Shown here: in pieces, positions 34,233 through 43,474 of the stretch
Position numbering within the stretch: the first letter of the stretch is position 1
Layout: every line of letters begins with the position of its first letter
Source of the DNA: Opacimonas sp014872805
Lineage (GTDB): Bacteria; Pseudomonadota; Gammaproteobacteria; Enterobacterales; Alteromonadaceae
Direction: 5' to 3'
DNA: 64,000 bases
NCBI GenBank assembly: GCA_014872805.1
Contig: WKFN01000007.1
Location: 62,001 to 126,000 of the forward strand
The notes under the pieces: generated by a model
The model's input: only the letters and a program-made list of their open reading frames with translations
Databases searched by the model: none
What the model was told of the DNA's origin: nothing
Translations under genes and position numbers: made by a program

Positions 34233-35900
34233 ATGGCACAATTCGTGTACTCCATGCACAGGGTCGGCAAAATCGTCCCGCCGAATCGTTTCATCTTAAA
34301 AGATATTTCCCTGAGCTTTTTTCCTGGCGCCAAAATTGGTGTGTTAGGTTTAAACGGCGCAGGTAAATCCACCTTGTTACGGATCATGGCCGGGGTAGAT
34401 ACCGATATTGAAGGTGAAGCGCGTCCCCTACCTGGCATAAAAGTCGGGTATCTACCGCAAGAACCAAAACTTGATGAGTCTTTAGATGTGCGTGGCAATA
34501 TCGAACTTGCGCTTGGTGAAGTCAAGCATGCACTTACTCGCTTAGATGAAGTTTATGCCGCGTACGCCGAACCAGATGCAGATTTTGACGCACTGGCAGC
34601 CGAGCAAGGGAAGCTTGAAGCGATTATTCAAGCGCAAGATGGTCATAACCTAGATGCTGCACTAGAACGAGCTGCAGATGCCTTGCGCCTGCCACCTTGG
34701 GATGCAGACATTAGCAAATTATCTGGAGGCGAGCGTCGTCGCGTGGCATTGTGTAAGTTACTACTCGAAAAGCCTGACATGCTCCTGCTTGACGAACCAA
34801 CCAACCACTTGGACGCTGAAAGTGTGGCTTGGCTCGAGCGCTTCTTACACGATTATGATGGCACCGTCGTAGCGATAACTCACGATAGATATTTCTTGGA
34901 TAATGTTGCTGGCTGGATCTTAGAATTAGACCGTGGTGAAGGGATCCCGTGGGAAGGCAATTATTCATCGTGGCTAGAACAAAAAGACAAGCGTCTAGAA
35001 CAAGAAGAAAAAGCAGAGAGTGCACGTCAAAAGTCGATTAAACAAGAACTTGAGTGGGTCAGACAAAATCCGAAAGGTCGTCAAGCTAAATCCAAGGCCC
35101 GTATGGCTCGTTTTGCTGAACTCTCGACCGGCGATTATCAAAAGAGAAACGAAACCAATGAGCTATTCATCCCACCAGGCGAGCGCCTCGGTGATAAAGT
35201 CATTGATGTGAATGGCTTGAGCAAATCATACGGTGACAGAGTGTTGATCGATGATTTGTCTTTCTCTGTGCCCAAAGGTGCTATTGTTGGCATTATCGGT
35301 CCAAACGGTGCAGGTAAATCCACCCTCTTTAGAATGCTTACTGGAGCAGAACAAGCCGATAGCGGTACCATTGATGTGGGAGACACAGTACAAATTGCCT
35401 CGGTTGAACAGTTCCGCGACCACATGAATGAAAACCAAACCGTCTTCCAAGAAATATCCGATGGGCAAGATATCATTCGTATTGGCAATTTTGAAATCAA
35501 TGCCCGAGCGTATTGTTCTCGCTTTAACTTTAAGGGTACGGATCAACAAAAATTCATCAAAGATTTATCTGGTGGTGAGCGCAATCGGGTGCATTTGGCC
35601 AAACTTCTCAAAGCCGGAGGGAACGTACTGTTATTGGATGAACCAACTAATGACTTGGACGTTGAGACCTTACGTGCATTGGAAAATGCGTTATTAGAAT
35701 TCCCTGGTTGTGCCATGGTCATCTCGCACGACCGTTGGTTCCTTGACCGGGTTGCAACTCATATAATGGACTACCGAGATGAAGGTAAGATCAACTTCTA
35801 TGAGGGCAATTACACGGATTACGAGGCATGGCTCAAAGAAAACTTTGGTCAAGATGTGGTTGAGCCGCATCGCTTGAAATATAAGAAGATTACCAAGTAG
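34233..35900 (+). CDS. ettA: Energy-dependent translational throttle protein EttA (ABC-F)
   Basis: Soluble ABC-F ATPase that binds the ribosomal E site and gates the first peptide bond by ATP/ADP ratio; 555 residues, the same as E. coli EttA. Two ATPase domains are present: GLNGAGKSTLL and LSGGERRRVALC with LLLDEPTNHLD in the first, GPNGAGKSTLF and LSGGERNRVHLA with LLLDEPTNDLD in the second. The P-site tRNA interaction linker (about 240-320) is rich in Arg/Lys/Glu. AGAGGA precedes the ATG. Confidence 0.96.
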   Translation: MAQFVYSMHRVGKIVPPNRFILKDISLSFFPGAKIGVLGLNGAGKSTLLRIMAGVDTDIEGEARPLPGIKVGYLPQEPKLDESLDVRGNIELALGEVKHALTRLDEVYAAYAEPDADFDALAAEQGKLEAIIQAQDGHNLDAALERAADALRLPPWDADISKLSGGERRRVALCKLLLEKPDMLLLDEPTNHLDAESVAWLERFLHDYDGTVVAITHDRYFLDNVAGWILELDRGEGIPWEGNYSSWLEQKDKRLEQEEKAESARQKSIKQELEWVRQNPKGRQAKSKARMARFAELSTGDYQKRNETNELFIPPGERLGDKVIDVNGLSKSYGDRVLIDDLSFSVPKGAIVGIIGPNGAGKSTLFRMLTGAEQADSGTIDVGDTVQIASVEQFRDHMNENQTVFQEISDGQDIIRIGNFEINARAYCSRFNFKGTDQQKFIKDLSGGERNRVHLAKLLKAGGNVLLLDEPTNDLDVETLRALENALLEFPGCAMVISHDRWFLDRVATHIMDYRDEGKINFYEGNYTDYEAWLKENFGQDVVEPHRLKYKKITK

Positions 35901-35912
35901 TAGACTTCCAAT

Positions 35913-35940
35913 AAAAAAGGGGCTATCAAGCCCCTTTTTT
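35913..35940. terminator. Bidirectional terminator between ettA and the cold-shock gene
   Basis: The stem AAGGGGC/GCCCCTT with loop TATCAA carries six A and six T on the flanks, a strong intrinsic terminator in both directions. Confidence 0.93.
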
Positions 35941-35957
35941 GGTGTACAGTATCGAAA

Positions 35958-36167
35958 TTAGATAACTTCGATGTTCTCTGCCTGTGGACCTTTTTGGCCT
36001 TGACCGATAGTAAATTGTACTTTTTGACCTTCATTCAAAGTGCGGAAACCGTCACCTTTGATTGCGCGGAAGTGTGCAAACACATCAGGGCCATTTTCTT
36101 GTTGAATGAAGCCAAATCCTTTTGATTCGTTAAACCATTTTACGATACCGGTTGAAACGTCCGACAT
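35958..36167 (-). CDS. Cold-shock domain protein (CspA family)
   Basis: A single cold-shock domain, 69 residues, an RNA chaperone that melts mRNA structure. RNP1 is KGFGFI and RNP2 is VFAHF, with the start TGIVKWFNESKGFGFI. A sigma-70-like promoter about 135 bp upstream leaves a long untranslated leader, as in cspA-type genes. It occupies the place between ettA and radA where E. coli has nadR. Confidence 0.94.
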   Translation of the reverse strand: MSDVSTGIVKWFNESKGFGFIQQENGPDVFAHFRAIKGDGFRTLNEGQKVQFTIGQGQKGPQAENIEVI

Positions 36168-36308
36168 AATTTTTCCTATAGATATAAATAAATAAACACA
36201 GCTAAATTTAATTAGCTAAAAAGTTGCCATAGAAGGCAATCGAAAGTGCAAGCAGAGGATAAAACAACGACTGGAACTGTAGGGAATGCGTCTATAGACA
36301 ACACCTTT

Positions 36309-36337
36309 AGAATACGCCTAATAAGTAATCAGGTCAA
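36309..36337 (-). promoter_or_regulatory. Probable sigma-70 promoter of the cold-shock gene
   Basis: Minus strand: -35 TTGACC, 17-bp spacer, -10 TATTCT. It predicts a leader of about 135 nt before the ATG at 36167. Confidence 0.6.
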
Positions 36338-36387
36338 TGTTAAATGCATTTATTTATGTGTATTTATGTTTTGTGACAGTCGTAGCG

Positions 36388-37764
36388 TTAAGAAATCTCT
36401 TGAATTGCCTCAAGCGCATCACTCAAACGCGATACGGCAATCACCCGCATCCCATGGATGGTTCGTTTAGGCGTGTTTGCCTTGGGGACAATGGCCACTC
36501 TGAAGCCGTGCTTGGCGGCTTCACTTAAGCGCTCTTGCCCATTCGGAACCGGTCGAATTTCACCCGACAACCCCACTTCACCAAACGCAATCAACTCTTG
36601 TGGCAAGTTTCGGTTACGAAAACTCGACACCATCGCCAATAATAATGCCAAATCTGCACTGGTTTCGGCGACCTTGACCCCACCAACCACATTGGCGAAC
36701 ACATCTTGATCATTCATTAATAAACCTCCATGACGATGAAGAATGGCCAGTAGCATTGCCATGCGATTTTGTTCTAAACCCACGGCAACCCGTTTGGGAT
36801 TATGAGCTTGTGAATGGTCAACGAGCGCTTGAATCTCAACGAGTAGTGGACGCGTGCCTTCCCACACTACCATCACAATGCTACCTGGAGATTGTTGCTC
36901 ATCTCGTGACAAAAAAATCGCAGACGGGTTATTGACCTCTTTTAGGCCCTTCTCAGTCATCGCAAACACACCGAGTTCATTGACTGCGCCAAAGCGATTT
37001 TTATGACTGCGCAAAGTGCGATACCGACCGTCTGCATCACCTTCTAGCAACATAGAACAATCAATACAATGCTCTAGTACCTTAGGCCCCGCCAAAGACC
37101 CATCTTTGGTCACATGACCGACAATTAATAACGCGACGTGATTTTGTTTGGCAAAACGGGTCAGGTACGCAGCCCCTTCTCGGACTTGTGATACACTTCC
37201 TGGTGCTGAGGTGATATCAGGGACGTGCATGACTTGAATGGAGTCAATGACCATGACATCCGGGGCTTCTTGTAGTGCTATTTGACAAATTTGTTCAATG
37301 TTCGTTTCGGCTAATAATTTCAGGTTATCATTTGCTAAACCTAACCGTTGCGCTCGCATGGCCACTTGTTGCAGTGATTCCTCACCGGTGACGTACAATA
37401 CTGACTTTTGTTGTGCTAATAAGCACATTACTTGCAGAAGCAAGGTCGATTTGCCCGCGCCAGGTGAGCCACCAATGAGTACGGCGGAACCGGGAACAAT
37501 ACCGCCGCCAAGCACCCTATCCATCTCATGAAATCCTGAACTAAAGCGCGGTAAAGCGGCCAAATCAATGCTTGATAGAGTCTCAACTTTGGCACTCGTG
37601 GCACCTGCGTAGCCGGAAAAATTGCGCACTGCTGGCGATGCCGACTGATTTACACTCATCTCAGTAAGTGTATTCCATGCGTTGCAACCATTACATTGCC
37701 CTTGCCAGCGAGGGTGTTCAGTACCGCACTCACTACACACATACGTCGATTTTTTCTTAGCCAT
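36388..37764 (-). CDS. radA: DNA repair protein RadA
   Basis: RecA-like helicase that drives branch migration in recombination; 458 residues. The N-terminal zinc finger has CSEC and CNGC. The ATPase core has GGSPGAGKSTLLLQ, and the RadA-specific KNRFG motif is in SHKNRFGAVNELGVFAM. The C-terminal Lon-protease-like domain ends near residue 455. The ATG at 37764 gives the canonical MAKKKSTYVCSECG; the frame continues upstream by 63 codons without family similarity. Downstream of serB on the same strand. Confidence 0.95.
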   Translation of the reverse strand: MAKKKSTYVCSECGTEHPRWQGQCNGCNAWNTLTEMSVNQSASPAVRNFSGYAGATSAKVETLSSIDLAALPRFSSGFHEMDRVLGGGIVPGSAVLIGGSPGAGKSTLLLQVMCLLAQQKSVLYVTGEESLQQVAMRAQRLGLANDNLKLLAETNIEQICQIALQEAPDVMVIDSIQVMHVPDITSAPGSVSQVREGAAYLTRFAKQNHVALLIVGHVTKDGSLAGPKVLEHCIDCSMLLEGDADGRYRTLRSHKNRFGAVNELGVFAMTEKGLKEVNNPSAIFLSRDEQQSPGSIVMVVWEGTRPLLVEIQALVDHSQAHNPKRVAVGLEQNRMAMLLAILHRHGGLLMNDQDVFANVVGGVKVAETSADLALLLAMVSSFRNRNLPQELIAFGEVGLSGEIRPVPNGQERLSEAAKHGFRVAIVPKANTPKRTIHGMRVIAVSRLSDALEAIQEIS

Positions 37765-37898
37765 AAAATAAATAATTTTGTCGTTAAGTCGATAGTATTT
37801 TATTGCAATGCCATACAAGCGCAAAGGAAATATCACTAAACGGTGCAAAAGGTGTTCGCCGACAACCAAAAAACATTGCTCGAAACGGTCATTGCCTC

Positions 37899-38870
37899 TT
37901 AAGCTGAAAGTGCAAATAAGGTTGCATTCAGACCGTGATAACGAATTGCACATTGCGCTTGCTCTTGCACCAGTGGTTTGGCATGAAACGCCATACCTAA
38001 GCCAGCATCACGCATCATCACAAGATCGTTCGCTCCGTCACCCAATGCGATAGTTTGTGACAAGGGAATATTATGCTGTTGTGCCAAGCGCTTTAAAGTA
38101 TCTTCTTTAGTTTGCGCATCTGAGATAGCGCCGATTACTTTGCCCGTCAGAACGCCATCGACTATCTCAAGTTGATTGGCAACGGCCTCTACTAAACCGA
38201 GTCGAGCCGCTACGTAATCCGCAAAATAAGTAAAACCACCGCTAGCAATGGCAATATGCCAACCATGTGCTTGCAAGGTAGTAACTAACGAGCTAATACC
38301 TGGCATTAACGGAATACCATCGCGTATTTGTTGCAGTTGAATTGCAGGAACGCCTTTAAGACAGGCAACCCTTTGTACAAGACTTTGCGCAAAATCTAAC
38401 TTTCCTTGCATCGCCAGCTCAGTCACTTCACTGACTTCCTCTCCACGACCGGCAAGCTTTGCAATCTCATCAATGCATTCGATTTGGATAACAGTAGAAT
38501 CCATATCCATCACCATCACACCACCAGCTTGCAGACTTGGCTGATGCGCTTGACAGAATAATTCAATGTTAAACCGTTTTGATTGAGCAATTAGCCAATC
38601 ATGAGTGGCGGGAGTATCAAGTTGTATGACCACAGCATCCAACTCGAAATTAGATGATAGGCTGTGTATAGTAACCACAAACTCAGTCTGCTCCGGTAGC
38701 GTTTGCAATACGGCTTCGACGATATAGCGATTAAGGTATTGCCCAACGATGGTCAATACATAATCGCCTTGCGCTGATGCTGTCGCAGACCAAGTAAGCG
38801 AGCTAGAAGAAAAAAGTTGAGGCGTTTGTAGGTGCTTAGCAAGCTCGCTCGCAGAAAATAGATGATTCAT
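37899..38870 (-). CDS. serB: Phosphoserine phosphatase
   Basis: Last step of serine synthesis; 323 residues. The HAD catalytic motif is VMDMDSTVIQIECIDEIA, with nucleophile and acid/base aspartates. Motif II is IASGGFTYF and motif III/IV is ALGDGANDLVMM. An N-terminal ACT-like domain occupies about the first 110 residues. Head-to-head with the ytjB-like gene 74 bp away and followed by radA, the conserved order. Confidence 0.95.
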   Translation of the reverse strand: MNHLFSASELAKHLQTPQLFSSSSLTWSATASAQGDYVLTIVGQYLNRYIVEAVLQTLPEQTEFVVTIHSLSSNFELDAVVIQLDTPATHDWLIAQSKRFNIELFCQAHQPSLQAGGVMVMDMDSTVIQIECIDEIAKLAGRGEEVSEVTELAMQGKLDFAQSLVQRVACLKGVPAIQLQQIRDGIPLMPGISSLVTTLQAHGWHIAIASGGFTYFADYVAARLGLVEAVANQLEIVDGVLTGKVIGAISDAQTKEDTLKRLAQQHNIPLSQTIALGDGANDLVMMRDAGLGMAFHAKPLVQEQAQCAIRYHGLNATLFALSA

Positions 38871-38944
38871 AATGGGTTTATACTTGGCATTGCGTACAGA
38901 TTGATTTATGGTTGTATTGTATCGTATTTTTTATCAGTTGACCT

Positions 38945-39535
38945 ATGCAAAATCCCGTTATTCGATTTATTTGGCGCGTGTTTTTTATCGCGGTGACCAT
39001 TTACGGTATTTTAGCAGTCTGGTCGTTGCAATCTGAACGCTCAGCAAATGTTTACCAATCCTACACTCTTGAATTAGGCACCAAAATCGCCAACATTGCT
39101 GCTGGCTCGTTAGCTCCATGGTTACATGAGCAGCTAGACGCGCGAAATACCCTTCCTTCTTCAGCTCAAAAGCAACTGTCTGTGATTTTGACTGGTTATA
39201 TGTCTCTTGGGGATATTATTGGTATCAGAGTATTCAATCATTATGGAGAAACTCTTGGCAGTGTAGGCAGTGTGCACAATTTTTTGGCTGATGTTGAATT
39301 GAATCCACATACTCATCAAGTCCATATCAGTCACATTCGGCACAATCAGGTTGATATTGGCTATATTCGTTTTGTTCTGACCAATGAAAGGTTAACGGCG
39401 CAACAAGCTGATGCATTTCAACGCCAACAGAGTTTAGTCTTAGTGACCGTTTTTTTGGGAGCTGTCTTTGGAGCGTTAATCATGCGCTGGTATTACATTG
39501 CTGTGCGACGAGGCTCTAGGAACGTCGCCGAATAA
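38945..39535 (+). CDS. AhpA/YtjB (SMP) family membrane protein
   Basis: A 196-residue inner-membrane protein with two membrane helices, at about residues 10-28 and 166-185, and a periplasmic domain between (SLGDIIGIRVFNHYGETLGSVG). It belongs to the YtjB/Smp family always found divergent from serB in gammaproteobacteria. The molecular function is unknown; the topology resembles sensor periplasmic domains. Its 3' end overlaps tatD by 43 bp on the opposite strand. Confidence 0.85.
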   Translation: MQNPVIRFIWRVFFIAVTIYGILAVWSLQSERSANVYQSYTLELGTKIANIAAGSLAPWLHEQLDARNTLPSSAQKQLSVILTGYMSLGDIIGIRVFNHYGETLGSVGSVHNFLADVELNPHTHQVHISHIRHNQVDIGYIRFVLTNERLTAQQADAFQRQQSLVLVTVFLGAVFGALIMRWYYIAVRRGSRNVAE

Positions 39536-40290
39536 TTGGCATCAGTTTGTGCTTCTATAACATTAGGACTCATCTGCAGAGCTTCTGATAAGACGGTTAG
39601 CACATCCGGTAAATATTCTGGCATATTGCGCTGGCCTTGTCGTCCAGACATCGGCATATCTGGAGAGTCCGTTTCTAATAAGAGATGTTCTATTCCAACT
39701 TCAAGCATACTATTAAGCGTTTTCTTTCCTCTTGGATAGGTTATCGTGCCACCCACTCCCAGTTTGAATCCCAAATCAATGTAAGCTCTAGCAATATCCG
39801 CGTTCCCTGAAAAAGCATGCACAACCCCACCATGTTCAAATTGATGTTGACGCAATAAGCCCAATAGGCGGTCATGACTTTTGCGGTGATGAACGATGAG
39901 TGGTAACGAATAGGTTTTGGCTAATTTAACCTGCTCCACAAAAATGCACTCTTGAATAGCCAATGGATGAGGGAGCGTTCGGTCAAGACCTATTTCCCCA
40001 ATGGCAAGGGGTGAATGCTGTTCAAGCCAATGAGCAAGATGCTCAATCATCTTTGGAATATCTGATGCGCAAAGCGCGTGCGGTAAGAAATATGGATGGT
40101 ATCCAAAGGCGATATCGACCTGTGGGAATGTGTTGAGGATCTGAAGCTGTCGTAACCAGTGGGAGGGCTCAATACCAGGAATCAAAAAACGCGTTACGCC
40201 GCGCTCGTTAGCACGATGAATAACCACATCAAGATCAGCGGTAAAACAGGCTAAATCAAGATGACAATGACTATCAATCACCAGCTTCAA
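39493..40290 (-). CDS. TatD-family metal-dependent hydrolase (YjjV-like)
   Basis: A TIM-barrel DNase/hydrolase of 265 residues. Metal ligands are visible in IDSHCHLD (residues 6-13), the glutamate in AIGEIGLD, the histidines in IVHHRKSHDR and VVHAFSGN, and the aspartate in LLETDSPDMP. The neighbourhood (serB, ytjB) is that of E. coli yjjV, so it is likely that paralogue rather than tatD itself. It lies 3 bp after pdxH; tail-to-tail overlap with the ytjB-like gene. Confidence 0.9.
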   Translation of the reverse strand: MKLVIDSHCHLDLACFTADLDVVIHRANERGVTRFLIPGIEPSHWLRQLQILNTFPQVDIAFGYHPYFLPHALCASDIPKMIEHLAHWLEQHSPLAIGEIGLDRTLPHPLAIQECIFVEQVKLAKTYSLPLIVHHRKSHDRLLGLLRQHQFEHGGVVHAFSGNADIARAYIDLGFKLGVGGTITYPRGKKTLNSMLEVGIEHLLLETDSPDMPMSGRQGQRNMPEYLPDVLTVLSEALQMSPNVIEAQTDANYSATFLEPRRTAM

Positions 40291-40293
40291 CCA

Positions 40294-40935
40294 TTAGGGA
40301 TTGAGGCGTTGAATGGTCCAACTGGCATCTTCTAGCTTAGTGTATTCAAAGCGGTCATGCAGACGATGCTCACCGCCTTGCCAAAACTCAATCTGTTCTG
40401 GACGCACAAGATAACCACCCCAAAAATCAGGCAATGGAACCTCTCCTTGAGCGAACTTTTCTTTGAGCTGGGCAAACTGGGTCAATAGAGCCTGTTTGGT
40501 CGAAATAGGCTGGCTTTGCTTAGAGGCAATAGCCGCTAACTGAGAATCTTTAGGTCGCGAAAAAAAATACTGAGCCACTTTGGCGCGAGATAACGGCTCA
40601 GCAACACCGCACACCCGCACTTGTCGTTCAATAAAATGCCACGGAAAATGCAATGCAATATTAGGGTTGTGTTTGATTTCTTGCGCTTTGCGCGAACCAA
40701 GATTGGTGTAGAATACAAAGCCTTCTTCGGTTAAGTCTTTAAGAAGGACAATGCGTTGCGACGGTCTACCAGACGAATCGACTGTTGCTACCGTCATCGC
40801 ATTGGGGTCTGGAATGTCAGCTTTGATCGCATCATCTAACCATGTTTTAAACAGCGTAAACGGCTCATCCGTTAATTGTGATTCATCCAAAGTAGCAAGT
40901 GTGTATTCACGACGATATTGATTGAATGTACTCAT
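40294..40935 (-). CDS. pdxH: Pyridoxamine/pyridoxine 5'-phosphate oxidase
   Basis: FMN enzyme forming pyridoxal 5'-phosphate; 213 residues. Conserved segments are MTVATVDSSGRPSQRIVLLKD, FVFYTNLGSRKAQEI, FPWHFIERQVRVCG and the C-terminal WGGYLVRPEQIEFWQGGEHRLHDR. It lies 12 bp downstream of era on the same strand, where recO-pdxJ is expected in many relatives, and 3 bp before the tatD-like gene. Confidence 0.95.
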   Translation of the reverse strand: MSTFNQYRREYTLATLDESQLTDEPFTLFKTWLDDAIKADIPDPNAMTVATVDSSGRPSQRIVLLKDLTEEGFVFYTNLGSRKAQEIKHNPNIALHFPWHFIERQVRVCGVAEPLSRAKVAQYFFSRPKDSQLAAIASKQSQPISTKQALLTQFAQLKEKFAQGEVPLPDFWGGYLVRPEQIEFWQGGEHRLHDRFEYTKLEDASWTIQRLNP

Positions 40936-40947
40936 GGTTTACCTGTC

Positions 40948-41862
40948 CTAATCTTCGCCATAACCTAAACTGCGCAAAGCTCTTTCATCATCTGCCCAGC
41001 CTGATTTGACCTTAACCCATAACTCTAAGAATACCTTATGTTGAAATAGTTCTTCTAGATCACGTCGCGCATCAGAACCGATGGTTTTGAGGTGTTTGCC
41101 CTGCTTGCCAATGACCATACGTTTTTGCGTCTCACGCTCAACCAAGATCAATCCATTGATACGGTACACACCATTTTCAGTTAATTTAAATTGCTCGATT
41201 TCAACTGTGACAGAATAGGGTAACTCGTCTCCGGTATAGCGCATGAGTTTCTCTCGGATGATTTCAGCAGCCATAAAACGACTAGAGCGATCCGTCACGT
41301 ATTCCTCAGGAAAATAAAACTCGCTTTGCGGCAATTGCGCCATCACCAAATCACGCAATTCGTTAATATACTTGTTGTTTTTGGCAGACACAGGGATAAC
41401 ATGGGCAAACTCAAATAAGCTGTTAAGCCATTGCAAATGCGTCATCAGTTCGGTTTTATCTTGTACCTTATCGGTTTTATTGACCACAAGCCAAACCGGC
41501 AAACCCGATTCTTTGACTTTTTCTAACACCAGTTTGTCGTCGTCATTAAATCGCGTGCCTTCAACTACCATCAAAATCAAGCCGACCTCACCAAGTGAAC
41601 TGGATGCTGCTCGATTCATAAAACGGTTGATTGTTCGCTTTTCTTCGTTGTGAAGCCCCGGAGTATCCACATAAATGGCTTGTTGCTCACCCTCGGTATC
41701 GATCCCTAAAATACGGTGCCTTGTAGTTTGTGGCTTACGTGAGGTTATACTGACTTTTTGCCCAATAATGCGATTGAGAATAGTGGACTTACCCACATTG
41801 GGCCGACCGACAATCGCAACCATCCCGCACTGAGTTTGTGGTAAATCGTTTTGTGTGCTCAT
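40948..41862 (-). CDS. era: GTPase Era
   Basis: GTPase for 16S rRNA maturation and 30S assembly; 304 residues. G1 is GRPNVGKST, G3 is DTPG, G4 is NKTD. The C-terminal KH domain (about 215-300) has IGKQGKHLKTIG. The start is in an ATGA overlap with the rnc stop, the classic rnc-era coupling. Confidence 0.96.
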   Translation of the reverse strand: MSTQNDLPQTQCGMVAIVGRPNVGKSTILNRIIGQKVSITSRKPQTTRHRILGIDTEGEQQAIYVDTPGLHNEEKRTINRFMNRAASSSLGEVGLILMVVEGTRFNDDDKLVLEKVKESGLPVWLVVNKTDKVQDKTELMTHLQWLNSLFEFAHVIPVSAKNNKYINELRDLVMAQLPQSEFYFPEEYVTDRSSRFMAAEIIREKLMRYTGDELPYSVTVEIEQFKLTENGVYRINGLILVERETQKRMVIGKQGKHLKTIGSDARRDLEELFQHKVFLELWVKVKSGWADDERALRSLGYGED

Positions 41863-42575
41863 GATGGTCTCACTGATAATAACTCTAGCATTCGCTTGGC
41901 TGCGGCTTGCTCTGCTTTACGACGACTGCTACCTACCGCCTCAACCGATTCTTGCAGTAATACACTTGTGCAACTCACGGTAAAGGTTTGCTTGTGCTCT
42001 GCACCGGTAATATCCACTACATCATATTCAGGAAGTGGGTGTTTTAACGCTTGCAGATGTTCTTGTAGCTGAGTTTTGGGATCTTTGGGATTAAGCTTGG
42101 GATCGAGTGCTTTCAGTCTTGGTTCAAACCAGTCTAGAAGCATGGCACGACAGGGCTCCATGCCACCATCGAGATAAATGGCGCCGATAATGGCTTCAAC
42201 CATGTCTTCCAGTATTGACGTGCGGTTTTTACCTCCGCTTTTTAACTCTCCACTGCCAAGAGATAGATATTGACCTAAGGATTTTTCACGAGCCACTTCT
42301 GCAAGCGTCTCTCCCTTTACAATAGATGAGCGCATCCGAGTAAGTCGACCTTCGGCTGTTTTGGGGAACGTGTTAAATAGATAATCTGCTATCACCATTC
42401 CCAGCACCGCATCGCCCAAAAACTCAAGGCGTTCGTTATTGGGCTGACCAGCCGATTTATGTCTAAGCGCTTGTTCGAGCAATTGAGGATTATTAAACTC
42501 ATACCCAATTGTTTTCATTAATATTGTTAGCGGCTCAATGCCGGGGTTGTTTGCCTTTTGCGGGGCTTTTTTCAT
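41859..42575 (-). CDS. rnc: Ribonuclease III
   Basis: Double-strand RNA endonuclease for rRNA and mRNA processing; 238 residues. The signature is NNERLEFLGDAVLG with the catalytic acidic residues and the later EDMVEAIIGAIYLDGG. The dsRNA-binding domain (about 168-236) ends in SRRKAEQAAAKRML. The ATG at 42575 lies in an ATGA overlap with lepB and gives an N-terminal extension MKKAPQKANNPGIE relative to E. coli; a start at 42518 would match the core domain but lacks coupling. Confidence 0.94.
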   Translation of the reverse strand: MKKAPQKANNPGIEPLTILMKTIGYEFNNPQLLEQALRHKSAGQPNNERLEFLGDAVLGMVIADYLFNTFPKTAEGRLTRMRSSIVKGETLAEVAREKSLGQYLSLGSGELKSGGKNRTSILEDMVEAIIGAIYLDGGMEPCRAMLLDWFEPRLKALDPKLNPKDPKTQLQEHLQALKHPLPEYDVVDITGAEHKQTFTVSCTSVLLQESVEAVGSSRRKAEQAAAKRMLELLSVRPS

Positions 42576-43474
42576 TGAATACCGCCGATACGGTGAAAAC
42601 GTACACCCGATGGGATCCATGTAGGTAAGATGTCCGCTTCCGTTCGGTCAAAATCAAAACTCATCCAAATGGCGACAGCTTTGCCGACCAGGTGCTCTTC
42701 TTTTACAAATCCCCAAAACCGCGAATCGCGAGAATTATCGCGATTGTCCCCTAAGACAAAATATTCACCTTCTGGAACTACCCATTCATCTAATGCCGTA
42801 CCAGGTTGGCGATAAAATTGCGCAGGCGACGCACTGTAAATTGGATGCTGTAAGATATCATGAGTGCCCTCACCCAGTTGTTCGGTAAAGCGATTGAGCG
42901 GGACTAAATTTTGTGAAAACTCTGTATTCTCTACAGGTTCTAAATCAACCAAGAAAGGTTTTGCGCAATCGTTGCCTGTAGGACATGCCGGTACTACAGT
43001 GATTTGCTTTTGACGATAAAAAATGCGATCTCCTGGCAACCCAACCACTCGCTTAATATAATCTAATCGTGTATCCGGTGGATATTTGAATACCAAAATA
43101 TCGCCGCGTTTGGGATCATCGATGTCATAAAACTTGGTTCGTGTAATCGGGTCGCGTAAACCGTAGGTGTATTTTTCAACCAAAATAAAATCGCCTTCCA
43201 ACAAGGTTGGCATCATTGAACCAGACGGGATCTGAAACGGCTCGTACAAAAACGAGCGAAGCACCACAATAAACGCAATGATTGGAAATATTTGATGCGC
43301 GGTATCAACGATGTAGGGCAACTCTGGCTCTTGTTTCAATTCAGAGACCGCAACCCCCATTGCAGATGCCGCCGCCTCACGACGTTTAGGCGCAAAATAT
43401 AAGTGATCAATAAGCCATATCAGACCCAGACCTAGCGCTAAACACGTGAGAAAAATTGAAAACAATTGAGCCAT
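42572..43474 (-). CDS. lepB: Signal peptidase I
   Basis: Membrane protease removing signal peptides of secreted proteins; 300 residues. Two N-terminal membrane segments (about 5-24 and 62-76) lead to box B IPSGSMMPTLLEGDF with the nucleophile Ser86, and box D DYIKRVVGLPGD with the general base Lys141. GDNRDNSRDSRFWG (box E) is intact. The start shares a base with the lepA stop. Confidence 0.96.
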   Translation of the reverse strand: MAQLFSIFLTCLALGLGLIWLIDHLYFAPKRREAAASAMGVAVSELKQEPELPYIVDTAHQIFPIIAFIVVLRSFLYEPFQIPSGSMMPTLLEGDFILVEKYTYGLRDPITRTKFYDIDDPKRGDILVFKYPPDTRLDYIKRVVGLPGDRIFYRQKQITVVPACPTGNDCAKPFLVDLEPVENTEFSQNLVPLNRFTEQLGEGTHDILQHPIYSASPAQFYRQPGTALDEWVVPEGEYFVLGDNRDNSRDSRFWGFVKEEHLVGKAVAIWMSFDFDRTEADILPTWIPSGVRFHRIGGIQ

